From Nothophaeocryptopus gaeumannii (lineage: Eukaryota; Ascomycota; Dothideomycetes; Mycosphaerellales; Mycosphaerellaceae), in NCBI GenBank assembly GCA_031771865.1, contig JASISA010000009.1:1798001-1862000 (forward strand): a stretch of 64,000 nt of DNA, given 5' to 3'. Position numbers and translations under genes: made by a program. The first letter of the stretch is position 1. The number at the start of each line of letters is the position of its first letter. Below the pieces are notes generated by a model. The model worked only from the letters and a program-made list of their open reading frames with translations, ran no database searches and had not been told where the DNA came from. This document shows, in pieces, positions 10,164 to 20,931 of the stretch.

Positions 10164-12832
10164 CCTGGGCGTTGTAGGTACAACAGATACACCGACTGAA
10201 TTGTCGCGACAAGCTCATGTCCGTCAGGCGGGCGAGCAGAGCTTTATGCTGCAGACTTGCATTAATGGAATGGCGGGCTCGGTGGCGACAGGGCAGGCAC
10301 GAATAGCCTACTGAAGGAGTCGGTGACCGCTTCGCGCAGGCTGTCCCATGTTCTTGTTGGTTCTTCGATGTCTTCTGGCAAAGCAGAGGCGTGTTGAAAG
10401 TGCCCAGACTGCATTTGCTTGGACTCGCGCAGAGTCTAAAGCCCTGGCATACAGCAGCTTGGATCAGTATGCTGGTGCAACCGTTCCGCGCCTCGTCATG
10501 CATCAGGCAATATGGAAGCGCGTGATAGTGCCGATTGGTTTATCCTTGCGCTTCTTGGTCATTGTGCGCGTATCTCGTTATGCCGATAGGGGAAGTCGTA
10601 GCTGTGCAGGGATTTTGCGGCTTCGAGCTCGGTATGTGACATTCGCATGGTCGGCCGGGAACGAGGTTCGAGACGAACGCCTGTTTGCGATCGATTTGCT
10701 AAAAATGGGCGTCCTGCCTGATCTACCCCAGGAAAGCATGAACTCCTCTTTGATATTTCTACTCTTCAGTAGTGAAGCGCTTCAGGCTTTATAGTGTTTC
10801 AGAATGTTGATATAATCTGGCATGGAATTGTCCGTGCAAGGTGGTCATAATTCCTTTTCCCCGAGCACCGTGCTTGCAGTGTCCAGTTCGTGTTGCCATA
10901 TTGACTCCAGGAGCTCGACGTTCGGTAGAAAGTGCGGATAGTAAAGCTTGTTCACTACAAGGTATTATTGTTTGTCGCAGGTACGGCATTACTGCTCGAA
11001 TCAGGCTTGATCCGTCCGAGGGACGCCAGCCGGGTACAGTCGATACAAGCTTCATTGTGTTGCAGCTTCAGTCGGTTGGAGGAAGGAGGATGTGCCGAGT
11101 GAACAGACTCGACGGCGATGCTTGCCTTGACCCCAAATGGTGGTTAGAGCTTGCAGGTGGCTGGTCCAGGCGTCAACTCGGATCTTGCGAACAGGCCACG
11201 AGACCAACCATGCGATGATGAATTTGCAGAACCGTGCGTGAGTATATCTCTGATGCATAGCAGAAGTGCATTGCATGCAGTGGAGCCGGCTGGAGAGCAG
11301 CTGAAAGCATGCGTTATGCTGGAAGGCGATTCCCATCGTGATCGAAGCAGTAGCCAAAGGCTCACGGCAGGAACGCCGCGGCCACCGTCATAATCGAGAT
11401 GCAGTGATGTGGATGTACAATTGTCCGGCAATTGTAGGTTCCTGCGAACGGTCAATCTAAGTTTCTGATGCTTGACCGAGCTGTGTTTATACTTCAATAG
11501 TCAAAGGTCACGGGTTGGTCTCGGCCAAACCCATTGGCCGATGCCGTGAGGAAGAAGAAGGCAGCGCATCGAGTGGCCCTTTATACAAACGAAAGTGCTT
11601 GATGTAGGGCTTGTTCTCACGTCGAGCGGCCTCAAAGCCGGTTCATGGCATCGAGCTGTGAGGCAGCTTTTGCGATGTCTCAGAGTCCAAACCAACAATG
11701 AGGCCAAGCCAGAGCTGTGCCGCCAACCAGTCATCGAGTCCCAATCGACTTCAGTCCTCTGGACGAAGTTCCACACCATCGAAGGGCCACGAAGCGAGAA
11801 AAGCAGTACCGGATGAGATCATTCATCACTGCATAATGTTGGTGATTGTCGTATTTCGTGCCGGTTACTGGACAGCAAGGTCGCGGCACTATTTGCTCGG
11901 TCATTTGAGAGATTGACGGAGCACCATCGTCATTCCATCCGGGAATGCAAGCTCTGCCAGGGTAGGCATGGGCGAAGGATACCCGACAGGCACAAATTGG
12001 AGTGTTCAGAAGAACAGCCACCCGGCTTCAACGCGTCTCTTGCAGCGTTTCTTGCACCGTTCTTGCAGCGAGACTGAAGGATTCAAAAGCTGTCGAGGGT
12101 GACCCGATACCAGATGAGCGATGGGCGCATCAGTCATCTCAAGTTATGCTCAGGTCACCATCGAGCAATTCGGAGAGTGGTGAAGAGCAGCCTGTTTCTG
12201 CTTTCTCCACGTGATAGTCAAATCCAGTATCCAGTGCTGGCGCTCATGGCAATGTCAAACAACGATCAGTATGCGGCGCAGCAGTCTTTATACAGCACAT
12301 TCGCGGGTCAGCCGGGAGAGAAGAAAGGAGAAATCGCATGGATCTTTCCAGGCGCTGTTTCGCGAGCCAAAGCCTGATATTTCAGCTCTTTAGTCTTCAT
12401 GCCCCTAATTTCTATTTTCATCATTTCTCGTCGTCTGTTTGGTATCTCAACGAGCTAAATGAGTGTTCCCAGTACGCGACGCAAACCCCAAGTCCAAACA
12501 CGAGAAGCTGGAGTATGGAACATACTGTACGGCCGTTCGCGGGCTTGGCGCTCGCTGGCCCGAGGCCTCAATACCAAGTACTTCTCCCCTTCTTCGTAAG
12601 GGGATCAATATCGACAAACTTCGCGAATGGAAGGATGGGTAAGGAGAAATTAGATGGGAAGTGTCCAACGGGACGACTATGAGTTCTTGTCATTGCAGCC
12701 ATCGATCTTGCGATCTAGTCTTTATCCCATTGCTACATGAAGTATGCGCTGAGGAATCAGCTCTTCGCCGTTTGAGCCCTCTATGCAAACCTCCAAGCCT
12801 CAGCGCATGTTATACTCCTCCACAACTCCAGT
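10164..12832. other. Long stretch without recognisable genes
   Basis: 2.7 kb with normal base composition and many short overlapping open frames, none with a domain or consistent coding signal. A 148-codon frame on the plus strand at 10348-10794 is the longest and looks non-biological. No tRNA-like fold was noticed. Confidence 0.5.
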
Positions 12833-13549
12833 TCACCACTTGCGTTTCATGACCCTCAGGAAAGCAGTACAGACCTTCTTGTGCGTGTCCCAGTCTCGTA
12901 TCCCACACTCCCTCGAGCAGTACTTGACGAACTTGCACAGACCGCACTTATCCATGGGTCTGTTGCCGGGCTCCTCCCTTTTCCCGCAGGCTTTGCACTC
13001 GTTCAGCTTTACCGGGCACTCCACAGCGCCCATACAGGCAACCTTCCCTCGAACCCTCTCAAAGTAGGTGACGAAGTTCTCCGCCGTCATAAAGGCGGCG
13101 AAGCTCCTCATGCCAGCCCAGACCTGTTCATTGTTCTTTGCGGTGTTGAGATTCGGCACAAGCCTCCTGTACTGACCGTTGACGAAGCCCATGATAATTT
13201 GGAGTTGGTCTCTGGTGATACTGACATGATCCGCGCGAGAAATGATGACGTCGCGGTCCGCGCCCACGGTATGCTTCATGAAAGTGCGTGAGCTCGGATC
13301 GATGTCGTAGGCAAGCATTGCGACCATCTTGTTCTGTTCCGGTTTTGTGGACATTGGACGTCCGACACTGTCGACGACGATGGTGAAGCGGAGAGGAACC
13401 CCGAGTTTGGCTGTCAATGGGAACAGAGTCCAATTGATATGATCGCCGAGGTTGATCGGACACTCCACAAATCCCATGTTGGAAGGAGCGCGCGGATGGC
13501 AGGCACAGATGACTCCGAGAGGAGCGGCCGCAGCAGTACTCGGTGCCAT
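12833..13549 (-). CDS. MYND zinc-finger protein
   Basis: An uninterrupted frame of 238 codons starts at ATG 13549. The C-terminus holds a MYND-type zinc finger: CKAC, CGLC, KYCSREC, then HKKVC (about residues 187-229). MYND fingers bind proline-rich partners. The N-terminal 180 residues have no domain I know. A short CP[IV] stretch (VECPVKLNE) precedes the finger, as in the neighbouring gene at 13.84-14.20 kb. The two are probably tandem relatives. Confidence 0.8.
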   Translation of the reverse strand: MAPSTAAAAPLGVICACHPRAPSNMGFVECPINLGDHINWTLFPLTAKLGVPLRFTIVVDSVGRPMSTKPEQNKMVAMLAYDIDPSSRTFMKHTVGADRDVIISRADHVSITRDQLQIIMGFVNGQYRRLVPNLNTAKNNEQVWAGMRSFAAFMTAENFVTYFERVRGKVACMGAVECPVKLNECKACGKREEPGNRPMDKCGLCKFVKYCSRECGIRDWDTHKKVCTAFLRVMKRKW

Positions 13550-13839
13550 GTTCGAGCTCTAGATGGATATACGCTGTCTCTTGATGCATACACGATGCGG
13601 TTGAGGCGGTGGAGTTGATCGAGGTGGTGTCTGGCTACGAGATTGTCGAGGTTGTCGATGCCAGTGGAACAAATGCCAGTAACGATGTTTGGCCGGAGGA
13701 GTATTTCTGTACTTGTGGACACCGCAAAGATTTGCGGCAAGTGAATGAATGCCGAGTGTTGTGCAACACTTGAGCGGGCTGAAGAAAGATGCAAACGTGG
13801 CAGAAGGAGCATATGCGTGGCTAGTGCTGCGTGGCAGCA

Positions 13840-14202
13840 GCATTTGCACCTGCGGTGTGTGAACAGCCGCGCTTTCTTCATGTGATTCGTAGGACCTTCC
13901 CGTCCACCTTGTGACTTCCTGACTCTTGCCAACTCGCCCAGCTTCCCATCTCTCATCCAAGCGATAGTCTTGCAAACCAGCTTGTGCGTCGACCAGTCCC
14001 GCTTTTGACACTGCTTGCAACAGTACCTCACAACTTTGCACCCCACACACAGTTGCAAAGCTTTCCCATCACGCATCTTCTCAGAACCGCACATTCTACA
14101 TCCATCTATCGAAATAGGACAATCGACATTCGCCCAGCTCTTGTCCTCTGCTTTCCTGTTTGCGCGAAGTCGTCGAAGCCCGCCACGAGCTTCTCCGGGC
14201 TG
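13840..14202 (-). CDS. Second MYND zinc-finger gene, ends unresolved
   Basis: The frame reads CPISIDGCRMCGSEKM, CVGC, RYCCKQCQKRDWSTHKLVC, a complete MYND finger related to that of the downstream gene. The frame stays open upstream to about 14220 without an ATG, and an AG lies at the edge. Either a 5' exon lies further upstream or translation begins at Met 14094 inside the finger. Downstream the same frame runs through to 13414, into the start of the neighbouring gene, which is unlikely to be real coding. An intron or frame change therefore probably lies after the finger. Boundaries are approximate. Confidence 0.55.
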
Positions 14203-14958
14203 ACATGAAAGAGTGATAGTTCAAGTCCCGTTCGAAAGGACAGTGCAGCACAACAAGCAAAACGATGCGCAAGTTTGCTGTTAAGTTTTCACGTCCACAT
14301 GGAATGAGACTTCAATTTCGGTCGGATACAGAGCTGCAAGACAAGTCTTTGAGAGCATGTCCAGCAGTAACCGAGACATGCCACTCGACTTGGTGCCGCA
14401 TCGTCCAATTGTCAGCCAGGCACTCATCTTGCTATCGTTGCAACAGTCTTAGAGGCGCGACTGTCATGTGGATGTGTTTCTGGTTGCAGAGGTAGAGGTG
14501 AAGTCGGCAAAGAGTACGTGAGACGTGACGCCAGATGTTGTTCCGTCAAAGTCAATTGATCCGAGCGCCAAGACCCTCCACTTTTCGGGTCCGCTCACAG
14601 ATCAGCAGGAGGGAACGAACGGTCGAAGCAATCCCAAGCTGAGATTCTCTCTTTCTCATTGATGAGTAGTAATATCACACACATTTCATATCTGTTCCAT
14701 GCAGCCCAATCCGTTTCAGTCAGTCCAACCAGCAGACTTCCACTCTGACCCAGCGGGTATCGCCAAGTAGTCAGTTATCGCATAGTAATACAGACACTGG
14801 ATCGTTTCATCCCAGATCCCAACCTCCAAACGCGAGCTCGCGCTCATCGCTCATATTCTCACACGTCCCTGTGTCTCTGGTTTCGAAACCGGGATTAACA
14901 CAAAACTAATCCAAACAAGCAAGCAGAGATGATTTCTTTTCTTGACCCCACGCGCATC
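14203..14958. other. Intergenic stretch
   Basis: 756 bases between the MYND genes and GDS1, probably containing the GDS1 3' UTR. Nothing else is recognisable. Confidence 0.5.
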
Positions 14959-16281
14959 CTAGTACGCGTCAAACATGTCGTCCAATTCTGAGATTTCGAT
15001 GTTTTCCGGGCTTTGCAGGCTTTCCCACGCAAATGCCGGTTCGGGAAGCACGATGTGGTGCTCCCTTCCGCTTGAATGCAGGGTCACAGGCTCGTCCTGA
15101 CGGTCAAGTCTGTGATCGGGTTGCGCTTGCAGGACCGGGCTGCTGAATTCCATTTGATGTGTCGATGGTAGCGACGTTCCAAACAACGCCACTGCGGCCT
15201 CGCTGTTCTTCAGCGCCGCGCTCTCTTCGGTTTCCTCGGGTTCGATGGACATCGTCACGCTGGCTGTGTCTTGTGCGCCAGGTGATGCATCATTTGATTC
15301 CATGTTCACGTCCTGTTGGCTTTGCTGGCTGTTGCGCCTTCTTTGCGCTTCCTCGTACAGAGCGCTCGCGGTCTGCTTGAAGTCGCGCTCCTCGGTCTCT
15401 AGAGGTGGACTTGCCGCTCGTCGCGGGTGAGCGAAACTGGATCGTTCGCGCGAGATGGAGCTTCGTGCAGAGAACGATTCACCTGGTGTGCGTGGCGGCA
15501 CTCCAGTGTCTTCATCAAGCTCCGGCGAAGAAAGATCGACCTCTGGTGACAAAGATACTCGTTCTCTCGTGAATCGGTCCTCCTCGTCAGCTGCCGAGGC
15601 CGAGGACAGTGAGGGTGAAATTATGCGATTCGCCTTGGGGATAGGTTCCGCGACTTCCGGTATGGGCTGGTGAGGGGTTGTGGTAAGGTAGAAGTAGAGT
15701 CGTCGAGGGTGCACAGGCGAGAGGTCTTTCGCGAGAGGGCATGGGCTGATGGCGGGCCATGGTCGGTTCAAATACGCTGTAAGCCTCGAGGATATCAGCG
15801 CGGACGGGTTCGCAGATCTGCTCAGGAGGTTAGCAACGTTCCACTGTCGAAGCGCATCAGAGTGACGGGACTTCTCGATGCAATGCAGCCTCGTCGCAAG
15901 AACTGCAGCAAGCTCCTTGACCAAGTGCGGCCTGTTCCCGGTCTTCTCTATTTGTTGTATCGTGTTGACAACGATATCGTCGTTAATGCCTTCCGTATCG
16001 ATTTTGCTGGAAGTGCCTTCCGCGACTGGTGAGGGAGGAGGCGACAGCTCGCTGCCTGCCTTTGGCTTCTCATCTTTTATGCGAATGACGGTGGTGCGCG
16101 GTGGATTCATCAAGCCTGGCGGCGGCGACGCAGAGGCATGCGAGCGTTTTGATTTCTTTATTTGCGGCTCGTCGCCCTCGAATACGGTTTCCGGCGGTGA
16201 AGGATGCGACGGTGCGCGATGCCGTTTCGCGGGCACGACGCCCATGTCGCCCAGATTCAGGCTCTTTCTTCGGGTCTGCAT
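14959..16281 (-). CDS. GDS1-type winged-helix nuclear protein
   Basis: A winged-helix domain like that of yeast Gds1 spans roughly residues 90-195: NDDIVVNTIQQIEKTGNRPH, LATRLHCIEK, SANPSALISSRL, PLAKDLSPVHPRRLYFYLTT. Yeast GDS1 is a dosage suppressor linked to mitochondrial function. A transcription-related role is assumed for filamentous homologues. The continuous frame hides a 54-nt intron at 15818-15871 (weak donor GTCCCG, GCTAAC branch, CAG acceptor). Removing it rejoins IEK|SANPSAL exactly as in the family. Exons 16281-15872 and 15817-14959 give 422 residues. The rest is low-complexity, acidic and Ser/Pro-rich. Confidence 0.82.
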   Translation of the reverse strand: MQTRRKSLNLGDMGVVPAKRHRAPSHPSPPETVFEGDEPQIKKSKRSHASASPPPGLMNPPRTTVIRIKDEKPKAGSELSPPPSPVAEGTSSKIDTEGINDDIVVNTIQQIEKTGNRPHLVKELAAVLATRLHCIEKSRHSDALRQWNVANLLSRSANPSALISSRLTAYLNRPWPAISPCPLAKDLSPVHPRRLYFYLTTTPHQPIPEVAEPIPKANRIISPSLSSASAADEEDRFTRERVSLSPEVDLSSPELDEDTGVPPRTPGESFSARSSISRERSSFAHPRRAASPPLETEERDFKQTASALYEEAQRRRNSQQSQQDVNMESNDASPGAQDTASVTMSIEPEETEESAALKNSEAAVALFGTSLPSTHQMEFSSPVLQAQPDHRLDRQDEPVTLHSSGREHHIVLPEPAFAWESLQSPENIEISELDDMFDAY

Positions 16282-16604
16282 GGTATCGATAGCGTCGCAG
16301 GTGGTCGAGTATTCCGATGCGACGGCGTGGGCGGTATGGGTTGGTGAGGTTGTGGAATGGCGCAGATGGTAGAAGCAGCGACGGCAAAGTGAGGGTCGCT
16401 GTGAGGCAGAATTCCTGTCGAGCTCTGGAGGCGCTGGCGTCGCGATTGGCTGGGGTTTGAGTCAAAAGAACCTTGCTTCATGCAGCCTGCAACGCTAAGG
16501 CACGAACGGGGATGCCGCGAGTGTGACGCAGATACGCTGGGGTGAAGCAGATGGCCGGATTGCGATGGATGCTGGCGGTGATGCTCGCACAGTCGCACAA
16601 TAGC

Positions 16605-16632
16605 AGTGGTAGTGGTAGTGGTAGTGGTAGTG
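16605..16632. repeat. (AGTGGT)n microsatellite
   Basis: Four perfect AGTGGT units plus a partial one, upstream of GDS1 in probable 5' flank. Confidence 0.9.
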
Positions 16633-17436
16633 TAGTGATGTGAGGTCAACGGCAAGGTGGTTGGGTGTGCTTCTGGCAGTCTCTCAGGAGATGTGCAGGA
16701 GGCTTGCGACGCCGGGTACGAAACAGAGTTGCCGACGGTCTGCCACTGAGGAAGAAGGGCTAACCGCTCCAGGCAACGCTCGGATCCGTTTGGGCGGCGA
16801 GAGTAGCCAAGTTCCGATGATAGATCGAGGTGCTCGCCTCTCGTACTGCACAGGAGGAGGAGGAATGGGGTGTGAATTGTTGTTGTTGCCAGGAGAAAAC
16901 ATGGATGGTCCGCGGAATGAACAGGAGGGCAACACGGATATCGGACACGGTCTCCGTCCACGAATCGCCCTCTGCATCCCAAGCTTCTGTGTTCGTCACT
17001 TTGTGATGCAACTAGCGCCTATCAACGGTTAGGGAAGTCAGGGATTTCTTCCGCGACGACCAACGTCCTGGCCTCTAGCTGGCTGGGCAACAGCCAAACT
17101 GCTGCATCATCCACAGACCCTGGGCCTGTAATGCGGTGTGCCACGTCCTTGACGACGGGAGTCCCTTTTCACCGCAGCAGCCTAGCATTTCTGTTTGTAT
17201 CAACATACCCAGCGGCGTGCAGCCTGCGCGGCAGCAAACGCCATCGCATTCCACAGCTTCACGACCTGACTCTCACATAAGCACAATCTCGACAGCGCGC
17301 CCTTGGGCTCTCCATGCTAGCTACTGTCCTTTACTGTAGTACTACTATACTTTTAGCAGAGACGCCACTGGCTACCACGAGGACACGCAGAGCCGGCCGC
17401 TTCGATGTGGCGAATCATAACGCTCAAATGCGGTAG

Positions 17437-17472
17437 GTGTGAGACAAGGTTTCGACATGCCTTGTCTCACAC
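17437..17472. repeat. Perfect 13-bp hairpin
   Basis: GTGTGAGACAAGG, a 10-base spacer, then CCTTGTCTCACAC. The stem is perfect. No poly-T tail or adjacent gene end explains it. Confidence 0.85.
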
Positions 17473-18757
17473 GCGACAGACCAGCTTTCTTATTATTATA
17501 ACTACATGCCAACAACCACATGCACGTCTCAGCTCGACACTCGAAGAAGCGCCCCGTTTGCATCTCTTCTAGGAAGCGTGCAGGCAGCGATACACAGTCA
17601 GTCCTCCACGTCTTCGCGCAGTGGCCACACCTACATGACATGTCGAGAGCTGACCGGATATCATCATCATGCGGCGACCCATTCCAGGCACACTAAACAA
17701 GGTTCAGCTCCGCCTGGATGCCGGCAGAAAATCTTCGATGACTACTTTGGAGACTAAGATACCTCACAGACATTCTCACCCTTGTATTTTCCGTCTAATT
17801 CACATACAGTAACTAAGAGGCATTGGCCTGAGATCAGCTATACGTCACAGCCAAATAGAGCCATCGAGAGACTGCCCCTGACGAGCTCCTTCCCTTCTTG
17901 GAGACTTGGAACATTTTGGTCCTCCTCTCTGCAATCCTCCGGCTGACGTTCCGACCTTTGAGAAGATGATATTTTGACCGCAGAGGAGCTCTGTTCCGAT
18001 GTCATGAGACCACTGCTTGTGCTTAGACGAGTCCTGTGAGTATTTCATGTTTCGACATTGGACCTCTCGGCATCCTCAAGCAAGGACTGGCATCTGGCAT
18101 TCTGGACTGTTTGAACGGGTCGGACCTCGGACCGCACTGGAATGCATATCACCCCCACGTCTTGCCTAGACCACATCATGATCATGAAACTGCTCAATAT
18201 CAACATGTGTTGGACTCCTGCTGGGCCCTATTTTTCTCGCGGTGGCACAGATTGGTGTGAGTAAGCTGCCATCGCCAACAAACGCGTGCTCTGCCCATGC
18301 TCTGTGTCATCGAGCTGGAAGGTAACATCTACCTTCGACATTTACAGTACATTGAGGGAAAAATGCCGAGGCTTGAAGTATCCTCCTTGATGCGAGTCAA
18401 CATTGCGCGAGGTCAATGGCAGTATTAGGTGACCCGCGTTTCTTTGTCCTCGCCACGTTCGTGGAGTAAGCCGCATAGACATCTCAAAGGACGCCTGCAA
18501 GCGGAAGGCTCACATCAAAGGCACCATGGCGGTTGTTGAGAGCTCATAAGGTAGGAAGCTTGATGCAATGGCGTACATATCGCCATCTAGATGATCATCC
18601 TTCTCAATTGATACTTTTGGCATCTGGTCGAGAATGATCTTTCCATCGGAGTTGTAGAGGCGCAGACAACATGCATCTCGAAGGCCCTGAGCGACTGGCT
18701 TCATAACGACTGCCGACATCTCGAAGCTACTCACACGCAGTGCAAAGATTGCCATCA

Positions 18758-20404
18758 TCAACTTAGTTTCCCAATCTCAATCCCATCATCATCGTCAAAA
18801 TCATCATGACTACTCCCAACCTTCCTTCCCATCAAAATACCCGTCGCAGTCAACCCCACAGCAACGAGAAACCAACTCTCGAACCAACCCTCCACAAATC
18901 GACCTTCCAGAGGTGCTCCCAGCGCTTCTGTAATGACGTTGCTCACCTCCGCCGGTAAATTACTTCTTAGCAACAAAGCCGAGCTGATCACGTACGTGCC
19001 GGCTATTTGCGAGATGATCAGAGGAAGACTAGTTTGTGCGTGTTGTAGAAGGCCAGGCGCGAAGCGGGCGAAGAGGCGGAAGGTTTGGAGGACCGCGTTG
19101 AAGGAGGCGAGAAGCATGATCCCGGAGAGGAAGAAGCTGATCTGTCGAGCCCATGCGTCGCGGTCCAGTTCGCTGTCGTAGTGTGCTGTCAAAAGGGCGA
19201 GGACACGATTGATGGGATCACTGGTGGCGAACGAATGCGAAGGCTGGGACCATCTCCGAAGTGATGATAACGATGTCGCGCATATTCTATACGCGCAGTA
19301 AATGGCAAATGCCATGTTTGCAATGTTGAGGATCCTGCCGGCGTTTGTTTTGGAGCGCTCTTGCTCGGTATGGCGCGTACGAAGATTTGAGAGGGAGTTG
19401 GACAAGGTGAAGCGCATCGTTTCTAAACCGGAGACTTCAATCCTCAAAGCCTTCAACTCCTGAGCTTCATTCGATCCGCGAAACGATCCGATCACCTTTC
19501 CGACAAAACCAGTTTGTTTGGGTGAGGGAGGGCCTTCGGACATCTTTCGCTCAAGCGCACGCACTCTGCTCTGCTTGGCTGCAAGCATCTCCTCCGTCGC
19601 AGCCAACCCAGCTGCTTTGCGTGAAATGTCTGTATCCCGTACTGCACGGTTCCGTACTCCAAATGTCTGCCATAATGATGAGACAGCAGCGAAGCCAGCA
19701 AGTGATGCCATGAGCGAGACTCCTACAATGCTCACACGTTCCAGACACGCCTCCGTAAACCCATGGTCCTCCTCTGAGTGTCCTGTTTCGCTGTTGTGTA
19801 ATGTATCTCGCAAGATCGATGCTTGTGGAAGCAACCAGAAAACCAGCATCCATGCTGCGAAAAGCGCGACCCGTAGCACCAGCCCTATCCTCGGTCGCGC
19901 CCGGCGCGTCGAAGTTGAGTCCGAAGGCGTCCCCAGGACACCCTCAACAATGCCGTGGATTTCCAGCGCTGGAGTGACCAGCAATATCAAGATAAGCAGG
20001 GATCCCAATGTGAACCTCAACGCCAGCCCTCTCGCAGCAGGGTTCAGCGTGTCCGATATCTCGAACAGCAGAAGCTCGACGAGCACCGCTGAAAGCCCTA
20101 TACTGGCTGAGAAGACCCAAAATGCCAGTCTCTCTTTCGAAGGACTCCTTATCTGATCTCTCCAGCCCGCTGCCTTGAAGATATCCTTGTTGAACGTAGG
20201 CAACTCATCTTGTCCACTCCTGCGATCCGAATCGCCTGCCAAAGCTGGAAAAAGGCTCTTTTGCGCGACATACACCGTCGCGATCCAGGTCAAGATGAAC
20301 GGTATTGCGGAGAGTGTTATCGTCGACATGGGCACGGATCTGAGGCTTCGTCGTAGATACGCGGGGGTGCAGTCGTCGCAGTCATTGTCCATGGTCGGAA
20401 GCAT
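18758..20404 (-). CDS. Golgi pH regulator (GPHR/GPR89 family membrane protein)
   Basis: About 548 residues from ATG 20404, intronless. It has the GPHR layout: a run of hydrophobic segments, a charged cytosolic loop with a coiled-coil-like stretch (AAGLAATEEMLAAKQSRVRALERKM), then the ABA_GPCR C-terminal block (FAIYCAYRICATSLSSL, QISFFLSGIMLLASFNAVLQ, LPLIISQIAGTYVISSALLL, and a final segment before an acidic tail). Animal GPHR is an anion channel needed for Golgi acidification; plant homologues GTG1/2 were proposed as ABA receptors. The fungal function is inferred from the family. It is transcribed divergently from the pterin dehydratase gene. Confidence 0.88.
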   Translation of the reverse strand: MLPTMDNDCDDCTPAYLRRSLRSVPMSTITLSAIPFILTWIATVYVAQKSLFPALAGDSDRRSGQDELPTFNKDIFKAAGWRDQIRSPSKERLAFWVFSASIGLSAVLVELLLFEISDTLNPAARGLALRFTLGSLLILILLVTPALEIHGIVEGVLGTPSDSTSTRRARPRIGLVLRVALFAAWMLVFWLLPQASILRDTLHNSETGHSEEDHGFTEACLERVSIVGVSLMASLAGFAAVSSLWQTFGVRNRAVRDTDISRKAAGLAATEEMLAAKQSRVRALERKMSEGPPSPKQTGFVGKVIGSFRGSNEAQELKALRIEVSGLETMRFTLSNSLSNLRTRHTEQERSKTNAGRILNIANMAFAIYCAYRICATSLSSLRRWSQPSHSFATSDPINRVLALLTAHYDSELDRDAWARQISFFLSGIMLLASFNAVLQTFRLFARFAPGLLQHAQTSLPLIISQIAGTYVISSALLLRSNLPAEVSNVITEALGAPLEGRFVEGWFESWFLVAVGLTATGILMGRKVGSSHDDFDDDDGIEIGKLS

Positions 20405-20931
20405 CACTGCTGTTGCTTAAGGCGGCTCTCGTCTAACGTCGAAGGCATGCGATTGCTTCGCGGATGTGGTCGTCGATGGAGCGCAACACGACATTTGGAG
20501 CCGTTTGTCAATGAGAAGCGAGGTGACGAATGCGCTCGCGTCAGAATGTGCGTTGCATTCGCGGCGCCCTAACGTCTGTAGGCGAAACGATAGTGACGTT
20601 GTACGAAACGCTGGGGAGACCCTTGCTTGCCCGAGGCTTCAATTCTTGCCAAGCATTTTGATCCGCTAGCACATGAGGGAGGAAGAGTGGAAGGAGGCCC
20701 GTTCACATGCAACCTGACAGGTGAATCCTAACTGTGAGACTAGACCGAAGCACATGCGACTTTATCTTTATCACGGCACTTGTCAAATCCCCTGTTGACA
20801 GCCGGTGCCAACGTGGATCTTCTGCTTCCTTTGCGGCGCCGTTTTCCGACGGCGTCTTTACCTGCCCCTTCGCCGCCACAACAAGCTCTCGGCATTTGTC
20901 GAAACTCAGTTATTTCAGCCGAGGGAAGACT
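20405..20931. promoter_or_regulatory. Shared divergent promoter region
   Basis: 527 bases separate the ATGs of the GPHR gene (minus) and the pterin dehydratase gene (plus), so both promoters must lie here. No specific element is recognised. Confidence 0.5.

Larger units (their letters stand above)
16282..18757. other. Intergenic, 2.5 kb
   Basis: Contains the GDS1 upstream region with a hexanucleotide microsatellite (16605-16632), a 13-bp perfect hairpin (17437-17472) and otherwise no recognisable gene. An 82-codon minus frame at 18510-18758, starting within two bases of the next gene's stop, reads somewhat protein-like but has no known domain. Confidence 0.5.

Noticed and set aside
10348..10794. 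148-codon plus-strand frame in the 10-12.8 kb gap
   Set aside because: Arg/Leu-rich with no domain; typical of chance open frames.
16257..16982. 241-codon minus-strand frame upstream of GDS1
   Set aside because: It runs through the probable GDS1 5' flank and the AGTGGT microsatellite (poly-Thr), with His/Ser/Pro low complexity.
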